From assembly GCF_003933745.1 (NCBI RefSeq), contig NZ_RSEB01000006.1, positions 186,001 to 250,000 on the forward strand: a DNA stretch of 64,000 bases. Direction: 5' to 3'. Positions 41,653-50,280 of the stretch are shown piece by piece. The notes beneath the pieces are model-generated. The model was given only the letters and a program-made list of their open reading frames with translations. It was not told the origin of the DNA and searched no databases. The first letter of the stretch is position 1. Each line of letters starts with the position of its first letter. Both the position numbers and the translations under genes were made by a program. Origin of the DNA: Glycomyces terrestris. Lineage in GTDB: Bacteria; Actinomycetota; Actinomycetes; Mycobacteriales; Micromonosporaceae.

Positions 41653-43127
41653 ACGAGGTCCGCGGCCTCGTGCTGGGCCGCCGAGGCCCGCCGGGACCGG
41701 ACCGCCGCGGCGTCCCCGGCCTCCTTGACCTCCCTGGGGGCGTGCATGTTCGCCCACCACTGCTGGCCGGCCTTCGGCAGCGTGTCGATCGGGTCGTAGA
41801 ACGGGTAGCGGCGGGTGAGCGCGTCGGGGTCGTCGGCCTCGATCGAGGTCCGGTAGTTCTTCGTCCAGTACGAGATGCCCAGCTCCCGGTCGTACTCGGA
41901 GAGCTGGTGCACCCAGCGCTTGCCGACCATCGGCACGTCGCAGATGATCCGCGGCGTCGCGTACCCGGGCAGGTAGCCCATGATCGCGGTCTGGAGCTCC
42001 TGCGCCTGCGCGACCGAGGTCCGCCAGTGCTCGGCGTTGGGGATCATGTCGCACATGTAGAAGTAGTACGGCAGGATGTTCGCCTCGCCCTGGAGCGCGA
42101 AGCACAGGTCGAGCAGGTCGGCCTGGGTGTCGTTGACGCCGCGCATGAGCACGCCCTGGTTGCGCACGTCGCGCACGCCCGCGTCGAGCATCGCCGCCGC
42201 GGCCCGCGCCACCGCCGGGGTCACCGAGTTGACGTGGTTGACGTGGGTGTGGATCGCGAGGTTCACGCCCTGCCCGGCCGCGCGCTTCGCGACCCGAGCC
42301 ATGCCGTCGACGACCTCCTCCTGGAGCCAGTGCTGCGGCAGCCCCATGAGCGCCTTGGTCGCCAGGCGGATATCGCGGATGGTCTCGACGTCCAGGAGCC
42401 GGTCGAGGAACGCCTCCAGCTGCTTCCACGGCAGGTTCGCCACGTCGCCGCCGGAGACGACCACGTCCCGCACGCCCGGGTGGGCCCGGAGGTAGTCGAG
42501 GATCGCCGTCTGCCGGTCGACGGGCTTGAGCGACAGCCGCCGCTTGTCCACGGTGGGGGTGGAGTTGCCGACCAGGTCCATGCGGGTGCAGTGCCCGCAG
42601 TACTGCGGGCAGGTCGACAGGAGCTCGGCGAGGACCTTCGTGGGGTAGCGGTGGGTCAGGCCCTCGACCGCCCACATGTCGTGCTCGTGCAGCGAGTCGC
42701 GCGCCGCGAAGGGGTGGGAAGGCCAGTCGGTGCGCCGGTCGGAGGCGACGGGGAGCATGTAGCGGCGCACGGGGTCGGCGTAGAACGCGTCCGTCCACGA
42801 GCCCGCGCCGGTCTCCTCGACCGCCGGGACCATCGTGTTGAGCATCTGCGGCGGCAGCAGCATCGACATCGTCGCGCTCTGCGCGATGTCGGCCTCCAGA
42901 TCCTCGTAGAAGGACTCGTGGAGCCGGTCGCCGAGCACGGCCCGCAGCTGCTTCACGTTCTTCACGCAGTGCACGCGCTGCCACTGCGCCGAGGCCCAGT
43001 CGGCCTCGGTCACGCCGGCCCAGCCGGGGAACCGGGTCCAGTCCGGCTCGACCAGCTCGCGCCGCCGGTACTGGTACGGCTGCTCGATCATCTTGGGCAT
43101 TGTCGCCTCGAATGGTCGATCGGCCAC
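41649..43127 (-). CDS. kamA: Lysine 2,3-aminomutase
   Basis: A 492-residue radical-SAM, PLP-dependent enzyme. The cluster motif STCPQYCGHCTR gives C173, C177 and C180 (CxxxCxxC), with GGDVANLPW and the conserved N-terminal MIEQPYQYRRREL. It converts L-lysine to L-beta-lysine, the first step of the pathway encoded around it. A GTG at 43127 is chosen as start because GGAGG lies 7 nt upstream; an internal ATG (MPKM) ten codons later is possible. It is cotranscribed with kce. The C-terminal about 25 residues are Ala-rich. Alternative roles in beta-lysine-containing natural products exist, but kce and kamDE argue for catabolism. Confidence 0.95.
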   Translation of the reverse strand: MADRPFEATMPKMIEQPYQYRRRELVEPDWTRFPGWAGVTEADWASAQWQRVHCVKNVKQLRAVLGDRLHESFYEDLEADIAQSATMSMLLPPQMLNTMVPAVEETGAGSWTDAFYADPVRRYMLPVASDRRTDWPSHPFAARDSLHEHDMWAVEGLTHRYPTKVLAELLSTCPQYCGHCTRMDLVGNSTPTVDKRRLSLKPVDRQTAILDYLRAHPGVRDVVVSGGDVANLPWKQLEAFLDRLLDVETIRDIRLATKALMGLPQHWLQEEVVDGMARVAKRAAGQGVNLAIHTHVNHVNSVTPAVARAAAAMLDAGVRDVRNQGVLMRGVNDTQADLLDLCFALQGEANILPYYFYMCDMIPNAEHWRTSVAQAQELQTAIMGYLPGYATPRIICDVPMVGKRWVHQLSEYDRELGISYWTKNYRTSIEADDPDALTRRYPFYDPIDTLPKAGQQWWANMHAPREVKEAGDAAAVRSRRASAAQHEAADLV

Positions 43128-43189
43128 GTTCTCACCTCCATGTCCGGGATGTTCGGCCCGGGGAAACGTCGCGGCGGGGGTAGACCGCC

Positions 43190-43218
43190 TTGTGACGAGG
43201 ATAACCTTCCGTTACAGT
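43190..43218 (+). promoter_or_regulatory. Promoter of the kdd-kamDE-kal operon
   Basis: TTGTGA (43190-43195), 17-bp spacer, TACAGT (43213-43218), 62 bp before the kdd ATG, in the 153-bp gap shared with the divergent kamA-kce operon. No clear ribosome site precedes kdd beyond AGAAGGG. Confidence 0.5.
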
Positions 43219-43280
43219 TGCTCGCTAGGTCTCGCATATTGAGATTCGATCAACTCCGTATCACCAGAAGGGCGGCAACG

Positions 43281-44330
43281 ATGTCGACAGGCTCACCCGT
43301 CGGATCGCACCGAGTCGTCAGCCCCGCCGGGTCCCTGCCACAAGCGGCCGACCGGCTCGACCCCGACCCCGAGATCGCCGACGACGAGGTCCGCGTCAGC
43401 GTCGAGCGCCTCAACCTCGACGCGGCCTCCTACCGGCAGCTCCACACCAAGCACGGCGGCGACGGCGACGCCATCCGCGCCGAGGTCCTCGCGATCGTCG
43501 CCGAGCGCGGCAAGATGCAGAACCCCGTCACCGGCTCCGGCGGCATGCTCATCGGCACCGTCGACGCCGTCGGCCCCCGCTCGCCGCTCGGCCTCAAACC
43601 CGGCCAGAAGATCGCCACCCTCGTCTCCCTCACCCTCACCCCGCTGCGCATCACCGACCGGTTGGAGCGCTGGGACGGCAGGTCCGAGCAGGTCCCCGCA
43701 GCCGGTACCGCCATCCTCTTCGGCCGTTCCATCGCCGCCCCGATCCCCGACGACATGCCCGAAGCCCTCGCGCTCGCCGTCTTCGACGTGTGCGGCGCCC
43801 CCGCCCTCGTCCGCCGCGTCGTCTCCCGCCGCTCCCACTCGGGCCCCACGGTCGCGGTCCTCGGCGCCGCCGGCAAGTCCGGCTCCCTCTCCCTCGCCGC
43901 CGCCAAGGACGCCCGCGCCGCCAAGGTCGTCGCCGTCGTCCGCGACCAGATCGAGGCCGCTCAGATGCGCCGCCTCGGACTCGCCGACGAGATCGCCGTC
44001 GCCGACGCCACCGACCCGCTCCAGCTCTCCCGCGCGGTGAACGAGGCCCTCGGCGGCCGCGGCGCCGACGTCACCGTCGTCTGCGTCGACGTCCCCGGCT
44101 GCGAGCACGGCGCCATCCTCGCCACCGCGACCGGCGGCACCGTCGTGTTCTTCTCCATGGCCACCTCCTTCCCGCAGGCCGCCCTCGGCGCCGAAGGGCT
44201 CGCCGCCGACGTCGAGATGCTCATCGGCAACGGCTACGTCCCCGGCCACGCCGACTACGCCCTCCACCTCATGAACGCCCGCCCGCGCCTCAAAGAGCTG
44301 TTCACCGCCCGCGTCGGAAAGCAGGACTGA
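43281..44330 (+). CDS. kdd: L-erythro-3,5-diaminohexanoate dehydrogenase
   Basis: A 349-residue MDR-like NAD(P) enzyme. The N-terminal substrate domain contains NLDAASYRQLHTKHGGD and GKMQNPVTGSGGMLIGTVDAVG. The nucleotide fold begins TVAVLGAAGKSGSLSLAAAKDARAAKVVAVV (about 194-224), followed by VCVDVPGCEHGAIL. It oxidatively deaminates 3,5-diaminohexanoate to 5-amino-3-oxohexanoate plus ammonia with NAD+. It is first of the plus-strand operon, with the kamD ATG one base beyond its stop. N-terminal sequence and length agree with the clostridial and Cloacimonas enzymes as I know them. Confidence 0.94.
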   Translation: MSTGSPVGSHRVVSPAGSLPQAADRLDPDPEIADDEVRVSVERLNLDAASYRQLHTKHGGDGDAIRAEVLAIVAERGKMQNPVTGSGGMLIGTVDAVGPRSPLGLKPGQKIATLVSLTLTPLRITDRLERWDGRSEQVPAAGTAILFGRSIAAPIPDDMPEALALAVFDVCGAPALVRRVVSRRSHSGPTVAVLGAAGKSGSLSLAAAKDARAAKVVAVVRDQIEAAQMRRLGLADEIAVADATDPLQLSRAVNEALGGRGADVTVVCVDVPGCEHGAILATATGGTVVFFSMATSFPQAALGAEGLAADVEMLIGNGYVPGHADYALHLMNARPRLKELFTARVGKQD

Positions 44331-44331
44331 C

Positions 44332-45918
44332 ATGACCGGACCGCTCCTGCCGCTCGACGCCGGACTCGTCGCCCGGGCCCGCGCGCTCGCCGCCGAGGCC
44401 GCCCAGCCCGTCGTGGACCTCGCCCGCAGCCACACCACCGTCTCCGTCGAACGCGCCACCCTCCGCCTCGCCGGCCTCACCGGCGCCGACCCCGACGGCA
44501 TCCCCTGGGTCAACCGCCTCGCCGACGCCGTCCAAGCGCAGGTCGGCATCGAGCACGGCATCGCCCTGCCGGTCTTCCACGCGCTCAAGGACTTCCCCGA
44601 CCTCGAACGCCTCGCCCACGCCGCCGCCGCGGGCGGCGTCCGCTTCGCGCTCCCGGACGGCCGCGCCGCGCGAGCGGCCCGCGACCGCGCGAGCAGCGCC
44701 GTCGGCGCCGGCTTCGACCGCATCGACGCCTCCCGCGCCACCCGCTCGCAGCTCGTCGCCGAGATCGGCGACCCGCCCCAGCGCCCCTGGATCTACCTCA
44801 TCGTCGCCACCGGCGACATCTACGAGGACATCCCGCAGGCCCAGGCCGCCGCGAAGGCCGGCGCCGACGTCATCGCCGTCATCCGCTCCACCGGGCAGTC
44901 CCTCCTGGACTACGTCCCCGAAGGCGCCACCCGCGAGGGCTTCGCCGGCACCTACGCCACCGGCGAGAACTTCCGGCTCATGCGCGCCGCCCTGGACGAG
45001 ACCTCCCGCGAGGTCGGCCGCTACATCCGCCTCACCAACTACGCGTCCGGGCTCTGCATGCCCGAGATCGCCGCGCTCGCCGGCATGAACCGGCTCGACA
45101 TGATGCTCAACGACTCCATGTACGGCATCCTGTTCCGCGACATCAACCCCATCCGCACCTTCGTGGACCAGCGCTTCAGCCGCCAGGTCCACGCCCGCGC
45201 CGGCATCATCATCAACACCGGCGAGGACAACTACCTCACCACCGCGGACGCGGTCGAGGCCGCGCACACCGTCACCGTCTCCCAGCTGCTCAACGAGCGC
45301 TTCGCCCACGAGGCCGGGCTCCCCGACGAACTGCTCGGCCTCGGGCACGCCTTCGAGATCAACCCCGAAGTGCCCGAGTCGTTCCGGCTCGAACTCGCGC
45401 ACGCGCTCCTGGCCCGCCAGCTGTTCCCCGACGCGCCGCTCAAGTGGATGCCGCCGACCAAGCACATGACCGGCGACGTGTTCCGCGGCAACCTCCTCGA
45501 CGGCTTCTTCAACCTCGCCGGGGTCATGACCGGGCAGTCGATCCTCCTGGTGGGCATGATGACCGAAGCGGTCGTCACCCCGTGGCTCTCCGACCGCGAC
45601 ATCGCCCTCCAGAACGTCCGCTACGTCCTCAGCGCCTGCGCCGGCCTCGCCGAGGACTTCCACCCGCCCGCCGACGGCTTCATCGCCACGCGCGCGAACC
45701 ACGTCCTCGGCGAAGCGGTCGACCTCCTCGAACGCATCCGCGACGACGGCCTCCTCAACGCCATCGCCGACGGCACCTTCGGCATCATGAAGCGCCCCGC
45801 CGACGGCGGCCGCGGCCTCGACGGCGTCGCGAAGCGCGCCGACGACTACTGGAACCCGGCCGTCGCGATCCTCGACCAAGGAAGCACCGCCCCGATCCCG
45901 GACGGAGACCCCGCATGA
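44332..45918 (+). CDS. kamD: Lysine 5,6-aminomutase alpha subunit
   Basis: A 528-residue PLP/adenosylcobalamin TIM-barrel subunit. Signatures: RSHTTVSVERATLRLAGL, TGDIYEDIPQAQAAAKAGADVIAVIRSTGQSLLDYVPEG, TNYASGLCMPEIAALAG, INPIRTFVDQRFSRQVHARAGIIINTGEDNYLTT, and KWMPPTKHMTGD. With KamE it moves the terminal amino group of L-beta-lysine (or D-lysine) from C6 to C5. Its stop overlaps the kamE start (ATGA). Confidence 0.96.
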   Translation: MTGPLLPLDAGLVARARALAAEAAQPVVDLARSHTTVSVERATLRLAGLTGADPDGIPWVNRLADAVQAQVGIEHGIALPVFHALKDFPDLERLAHAAAAGGVRFALPDGRAARAARDRASSAVGAGFDRIDASRATRSQLVAEIGDPPQRPWIYLIVATGDIYEDIPQAQAAAKAGADVIAVIRSTGQSLLDYVPEGATREGFAGTYATGENFRLMRAALDETSREVGRYIRLTNYASGLCMPEIAALAGMNRLDMMLNDSMYGILFRDINPIRTFVDQRFSRQVHARAGIIINTGEDNYLTTADAVEAAHTVTVSQLLNERFAHEAGLPDELLGLGHAFEINPEVPESFRLELAHALLARQLFPDAPLKWMPPTKHMTGDVFRGNLLDGFFNLAGVMTGQSILLVGMMTEAVVTPWLSDRDIALQNVRYVLSACAGLAEDFHPPADGFIATRANHVLGEAVDLLERIRDDGLLNAIADGTFGIMKRPADGGRGLDGVAKRADDYWNPAVAILDQGSTAPIPDGDPA

Positions 45919-46661
45919 GCCGCATCGTCCGCCCCTACGGCGACACCACCGGCGACGGCATGGTGCAGCTGTCCTTCACCCTGCCCGTCCCGCACGACAA
46001 GCGCGCCGAGGGCGCCGCCCTCCAGCTCGCCGCCAAGATGGGCATCGACGGCGCGATGCTCGTGCACGCCAAGCCCATCGGCGAGTCCTACACGTTCTTC
46101 GTCGTCTACGGCGCCAGCACCCACCTCGTCAACCTCGACGAGGTCCAGGTCGTCGAGCGCGACTATCCGCACCTGAGCCCCAAGGAGGTCAACGACGCCG
46201 TCCGCGAGAAGCTCGGCCGCAAGCTCACCGTCGTCGGCGCCTGCATCGGGACCGACGCCCACACCGTCGGCATCGACGCGATCCTCAACATCAAGGGCGT
46301 CGCGGGGGAGAAGGGCCTGGAGTACTACCGCGAACTGCGCGTGGTCAACCTCGGCGCCCAGGTCGCCGTCCCCGACCTCGTCAACCGCGCCGTGGACGAA
46401 GGCGCCGACGCCGTCCTCGTCAGCCAGGTCGTGACCCAGAAGGACGCCCACCTCCACAACACCCGCGAGATGTCGGCCGCGTTCCGCGAGGCGCTCCCGC
46501 CCGGCAAGCGCCCGCTCCTGGTCGTCGGCGGCCCCCGCTTCGACGAGTCCGCCGCCGCCGACCTCGGCGTCGACCGGATCTTCAGCCGCGGCACCATGCC
46601 CTCCGACGTCGCCTCCTACCTCGTCCACCGCCTCGTCTTCACCAACCGGGAGACCGCATGA
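45915..46661 (+). CDS. kamE: Lysine 5,6-aminomutase beta subunit, B12- and PLP-binding
   Basis: A 248-residue subunit. A base-off cobalamin motif DAHTVG supplies His116 as lower axial ligand, and Lys127 in LNIKG is the residue that holds PLP; the 11-residue spacing equals that of the clostridial enzyme (His133/Lys144). The N-terminal dimerisation domain (MVQLSFTLPVPHDKRAEGAALQLAAKMGI) and the Rossmann B12 domain (ADAVLVSQVVTQKDAHLHN, GGPRFDES, GVDRIFSRGTMPSDVASYLVHRL) are intact. It overlaps kamD and kal by 4 bp each. Confidence 0.96.
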   Translation: MSRIVRPYGDTTGDGMVQLSFTLPVPHDKRAEGAALQLAAKMGIDGAMLVHAKPIGESYTFFVVYGASTHLVNLDEVQVVERDYPHLSPKEVNDAVREKLGRKLTVVGACIGTDAHTVGIDAILNIKGVAGEKGLEYYRELRVVNLGAQVAVPDLVNRAVDEGADAVLVSQVVTQKDAHLHNTREMSAAFREALPPGKRPLLVVGGPRFDESAAADLGVDRIFSRGTMPSDVASYLVHRLVFTNRETA

Positions 46662-47038
46662 CCGACCACAACGGCGCCACGGTGACCCACCGCCGCTACA
46701 TCCCCTACTCGCACGCCCACTACGGCGGGAACCTCGTCGACGGCGCCTACGGGCTCGGCCTCTTCGGCGACGTCGCCACCGAGCTGTGCATCCTCACCGA
46801 CGGCGACGAGGGCCTCTTCGCCTCCTACTCAGACGTCCAGTTCAAGGCCCCCGTCCGGGCCGGCGACGTCGTCGAGGCCACCGCGGTCGTCGTCCGCACC
46901 GGCACCCGCTCCCGCACCGTCGAGTTCACCCTCACCGTCGTCTGCCGCGCCGAGCCCGAGCGCGGCGACTCGGCCGCCCGGGTCCTCGCCGAGCCCATCG
47001 TCGCCACCACGGCGACCGGCACCGTCGTGGTCCCGTGA
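46658..47038 (+). CDS. kal: 3-aminobutyryl-CoA ammonia-lyase
   Basis: A 126-residue hot-dog-fold enzyme. RRYIPYSHAHYGGNLVDGAYGLGLFGDVATELCILTDGDEGLFASYSDVQFKAPVRAGD carries the family pattern. It eliminates ammonia from L-3-aminobutyryl-CoA to give crotonyl-CoA, the exit point of this pathway into butyrate or beta-oxidation metabolism. Start overlaps the kamE stop (ATGA) and its stop overlaps the GTG of the next gene (GTGA). Confidence 0.93.
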   Translation: MTDHNGATVTHRRYIPYSHAHYGGNLVDGAYGLGLFGDVATELCILTDGDEGLFASYSDVQFKAPVRAGDVVEATAVVVRTGTRSRTVEFTLTVVCRAEPERGDSAARVLAEPIVATTATGTVVVP

Positions 47039-48363
47039 CCGACGTGATCGTCTGCGTCGACGTCGGCTCCACCTACACCAAGGCTGCCGCCGTCGACGCG
47101 GACACCGGCGCGCTCGCCGGCGCCGCCTCGCACCCGACCACGCTCGGCACCGACGTCATGGACGGCCTCCGGGCCGCCGTCGACGCCGCCCTCCCCAAGG
47201 GCGCCAAAGCGATCGACACGCTCGTCTGCTCCTCCGCGGGCGGCGGCCTGCGCCTCGCCGTCATCGGCAACGAGCCCCTGGTCACCGCGCGCGCCGCCTA
47301 CCGGGCCGGCCTGAGCGCCGGCGCCCGCGTGGTCGACGTGCGCGCCGGGACCCTCGCCGCCGGCGACTTCGCGGCCCTCGCCGCCGCCCGGCCCGACGTG
47401 ATCCTCCTGGCCGGCGGCACCGACGGCGGCGACGAGACCGTCCTGCGCGCCCACGCCGCCGGCCTCGCCGCCTCCGGCCTCCGCACCCCGGTCGTCCTGG
47501 CGGGCAACGCGCGCGCCAGCGCCGACGTGACCGCCGTCCTGGAGTCCGCCGGCGTCCCGGTCACCGCCGTCGGGAACGTCCTCCCGCGCATCGGCGCCCT
47601 CGACCCCCTCCCGGCCCGCACCGCGCTCCGCGAGGTCTTCCTGCGCCACGTCATCGCCGGCAAGCACCTCTCCGCCAGCGCCGACTTCACCCGCATGGTC
47701 AAGGCCGCCACCCCCGACGCCGTCCTGACCGGCGTGGAACTGCTCGCCGAGCGCACCGGCGACCTCCTCGTGGTCGACGTCGGCGGCGCCACCACCGACG
47801 TCTACTCCGTCCTCACCCCCGACGCCGAACTCCAGGGCCCGCGCGCCGAGGTCGCCGGGACCGCCTGGCGCTCAAGGACCGTCGAAGGCGACCTCGGCGT
47901 CCGACACACCGCCGTCGGCATCGCCGAGGCCGCCGCCGACGAGGACCTGGCCGCCGACCCGGACCTGCCCGAGGCCGCCCGCCGCCGCGCCGCCGACCCC
48001 GCCTTCCGGGCCGGCGACGACCGCGAACGCGCCCTCGACCGGGAGCTGAGCGCGCTCGCCGCCCGCATCGCCGTCCGCCGCCACGCCCGCGGCGAGCGCA
48101 TCGGCGGCCCCACCGAACCGCTGCGCGGCGGCAAGGACCTCGCCGCCGTCGGCACCGTCGTCGGCTCCGGCGGCGTCCTGCGCCGCGACCCCGGGGCCGC
48201 CGACTGGCTGCGCGAGGCCGTCGGCGCCGACACCTCCGGCGGCGTGCGGCCGCCGAAGGACGCCCGCTTCACCGTCGACGCCGACTACCGCCTCGCCCCC
48301 GCCGGGCTCCTCGCCGCCGCCGGCCGCGGCGACCTGGCCGCGCGCCTGCTCGCCGACCTGTAG
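47035..48363 (+). CDS. MutL-like ATPase, probable aminomutase reactivase
   Basis: A 442-residue actin/HSP70-fold ATPase of the glutamate mutase MutL family. CVDVGSTYTKAAAVD (about 7-21) is phosphate-1, VVDVGGATTDVYSV (about 244-257) is phosphate-2, and VGSGGVLRRDPGA lies near the end. These proteins sit beside B12-dependent amino-acid mutases and are thought to exchange damaged cofactor. Being last in the operon and overlapping kal, it most likely serves KamDE. The residue stretch 290-360 is Ala/Asp/Arg-rich and low in complexity. A second, MutS-like, partner gene is not present in the window. Confidence 0.85.
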   Translation: MTDVIVCVDVGSTYTKAAAVDADTGALAGAASHPTTLGTDVMDGLRAAVDAALPKGAKAIDTLVCSSAGGGLRLAVIGNEPLVTARAAYRAGLSAGARVVDVRAGTLAAGDFAALAAARPDVILLAGGTDGGDETVLRAHAAGLAASGLRTPVVLAGNARASADVTAVLESAGVPVTAVGNVLPRIGALDPLPARTALREVFLRHVIAGKHLSASADFTRMVKAATPDAVLTGVELLAERTGDLLVVDVGGATTDVYSVLTPDAELQGPRAEVAGTAWRSRTVEGDLGVRHTAVGIAEAAADEDLAADPDLPEAARRRAADPAFRAGDDRERALDRELSALAARIAVRRHARGERIGGPTEPLRGGKDLAAVGTVVGSGGVLRRDPGAADWLREAVGADTSGGVRPPKDARFTVDADYRLAPAGLLAAAGRGDLAARLLADL

Positions 48364-48372
48364 CGGCCCCTC

Positions 48373-48401
48373 GACCGCCCGGCGGCGCCTGCCGGGCGGT
48401 C
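48373..48401 (+). terminator. Terminator-like hairpin after the lysine operon
   Basis: GACCGCCCGGC / GCCGGGCGGTC stem with a seven-base loop, 10 bp after the MutL-like gene's TAG. Confidence 0.6.
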
Positions 48402-48499
48402 ATGTGCGCGTGAAGCCGCAGGCCGCACCGGGCGCGGCGCGGTTCGGCCCCCGGTGCTGTACGGTTCGGTGCGTATCCCACACAAAAGGAGTGATCGCA

Positions 48500-48985
48500 G
48501 TGGACGTGGAGCGCACCGAGCTGCCCGGTATCGGCGTGCGGTTCGAATTCGAGACGAAGCGGCACGTGCGCCTCGGGATCGTCGCCCACCGGGAGGGCCG
48601 CCGCGACTTCATCATCTACGACCCCGACGATCCGGACTCGATGCTCGACTGCATCGTGTTCTCCGCCGACGAGTCCGCCGCGATCGGCGAGCTCCTCGGC
48701 GGCGCCCGCATCGTCGAGAAGCTCAACCGGCTTCACCACGAGATCGACAACCTCGTGTCCCAGCAGCTCAAGGTCGGCGCCACCAGCCCCTACGCCGAGC
48801 GGCCCCTCGGCGACACCCGCGCCCGCACCCGCACCGGCGCCTCCATCGTCGCGATCGTGCGCGCCGACGGCGTCGAGACCGGCCCGCCGCCCTCGGCGAT
48901 CCTCCACGTCGGGGACCGGCTCGTGACCATCGGGACGCAGGAAGCGGTCGAAGGCGTGGACAAGATCCTGCGCGGGATCGAGTAA
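48500..48985 (+). CDS. Cation:proton antiporter regulatory subunit (KhtT-like, TrkA-C domain)
   Basis: A 161-residue cytosolic subunit. The N-terminal half (RTELPGIGVRFEFETKRHVRLGIVAHREGRRDFIIYD) matches the KhtT family and the C-terminal RCK_C domain (about 88-160) contains GASIVAIVRADGVETGPPPSAILHVGDRLVTIGTQEAVEGV. GTG at 48500 fits AAAGGAG eight nt upstream. Its TAA overlaps the ATG of the antiporter gene (TAATG). In Bacillus KhtT gates the KhtU K+/H+ antiporter in response to c-di-AMP and pH; the same is inferred here. Confidence 0.86.
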   Translation: MDVERTELPGIGVRFEFETKRHVRLGIVAHREGRRDFIIYDPDDPDSMLDCIVFSADESAAIGELLGGARIVEKLNRLHHEIDNLVSQQLKVGATSPYAERPLGDTRARTRTGASIVAIVRADGVETGPPPSAILHVGDRLVTIGTQEAVEGVDKILRGIE

Positions 48986-50175
48986 TGCACGGAACCGTCG
49001 AGCTCCTCCTCGAACTCGGCCTCCTCGTAGGAGCCCTCGGCCTCCTCGGAGCCATCGCCGGCAAGGCCGGCATCTCAGCCATCCCGCTCTACCTCATCGC
49101 CGGACTCGCCTTCGGGCACGGCGGCATCTACGAGATGCACGCGATCACCGGCTTCCTCGACGTCGGCGCCGAAGTCGGCGTCGTCCTCCTCCTGTTCACC
49201 CTCGGCCTCGAGTACACCCCGCGCGAACTGCTCGGCACGATGAAGACCTCCTGGCTCGGCGCCGTGGTCGACCTCGTGCTCAACGCCGCCCCCGGCGTCG
49301 CGTGCGCGCTCCTCCTCGGCTGGGGCCCGATCGCCGCCGTCGTCTTCGGCGGCGTCACGTACGTGTCCTCCTCGGGCATCATCGCGAAGGTCCTCACCGA
49401 CCTCGGCTGGCTCGGCAACCGCGAGACCCCCACGGTCCTCGCGCTGCTGGTCGCCGAGGACATGATCATGGCCCTGTACCTGCCGATCCTCACCACCCTC
49501 CTCGCCGGCCTCGCGTTCGCGCAGGCCGCCTCGGGCCTGGGGATCGCGCTGCTGGCCGTCGCCGGCGCGTTCGTGGTCGCCTCCCGCTTCGGCGGCCTCC
49601 TCTCGCGGTTCCTCGAGTCCCCGAACGACGAGATCCTGCTGCTCAAGGTCATGGGCATCGTCCTGGTCATCGCCGGCCTCGCCGAGCAGGTCCACGTCTC
49701 GGCCGCCGTCGGCGCGTTCATCGTCGGCATGGCGCTCTCCGGCGAGGTCTCGCGCCAGGCCGAGGAGACGCTGGAGCCGCTGAAGAACCTGTTCGCGGCG
49801 ATCTTCTTCGTCAACTTCGGCCTGGAGACCGACCCGTCGGCGCTCCCGCCGGTGCTGCCGGTCGCGATCGCGCTCGCGGTCGTCACGATCGCCACGAAGT
49901 TCGCCACGGGCTGGTGGGCCGCCGGAAGGAGCGGCTCGGCGTTCACCGGCAAGCTCAGAGCCGGGCTCGTCCTGCTGCCGCGGGGCGAGTTCTCGATCGT
50001 CATCGCCGGACTCGGCGTCGCGGCCGGCCTCGACTCGCAGCTCGGGTCGGTGGCCGCGGCGTACGTGCTCATCCTCGCGGCCGTGGGCCCGCTCGCCCCG
50101 CGCCTGGCGGGCCCGATCGTCGCCAAGCGCCGCAAGAAGGCCCGCGCGAAGCGCCTCGCGGAGGCCGCCGTGTGA
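48985..50175 (+). CDS. CPA2-family cation:proton antiporter (KhtU-like)
   Basis: A 396-residue antiporter with about 12 helices: LLGAIAGKAGISAIPLYLIAGLAFG, VGVVLLLFTLGLEYTPREL, VTYVSSSGIIAKVLTDLGWLGNRETPTVLALLVAEDMIM, AVGAFIVGMALSG and GEFSIVIAGLGVAAG. The Glu-Asp pair in the helix LLVAEDMIM lies where CPA2 proteins hold the ion-binding acid. It exchanges K+ or Na+ for protons and is partnered with the RCK_C subunit encoded just before. The extreme C-terminus is basic. Confidence 0.9.
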   Translation: MHGTVELLLELGLLVGALGLLGAIAGKAGISAIPLYLIAGLAFGHGGIYEMHAITGFLDVGAEVGVVLLLFTLGLEYTPRELLGTMKTSWLGAVVDLVLNAAPGVACALLLGWGPIAAVVFGGVTYVSSSGIIAKVLTDLGWLGNRETPTVLALLVAEDMIMALYLPILTTLLAGLAFAQAASGLGIALLAVAGAFVVASRFGGLLSRFLESPNDEILLLKVMGIVLVIAGLAEQVHVSAAVGAFIVGMALSGEVSRQAEETLEPLKNLFAAIFFVNFGLETDPSALPPVLPVAIALAVVTIATKFATGWWAAGRSGSAFTGKLRAGLVLLPRGEFSIVIAGLGVAAGLDSQLGSVAAAYVLILAAVGPLAPRLAGPIVAKRRKKARAKRLAEAAV

Positions 50176-50180
50176 CCGCC

Positions 50181-50239
50181 GGTGGCGGGAGCGCGCGGTC
50201 GCCGGCGGGGCCGGAGTGAAGACTGCGACTCCCGCCACC
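50181..50239 (+). terminator. Long-loop inverted repeat after the antiporter gene
   Basis: GGTGGCGGGAG (50181-50191) pairs with CTCCCGCCACC (50229-50239), with a 37-base GC-rich loop. It is a possible terminator. Confidence 0.4.
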
Positions 50240-50280
50240 GCACGGTGCGAACCGTTATGCGGGCTTGATACAACTCAGGG

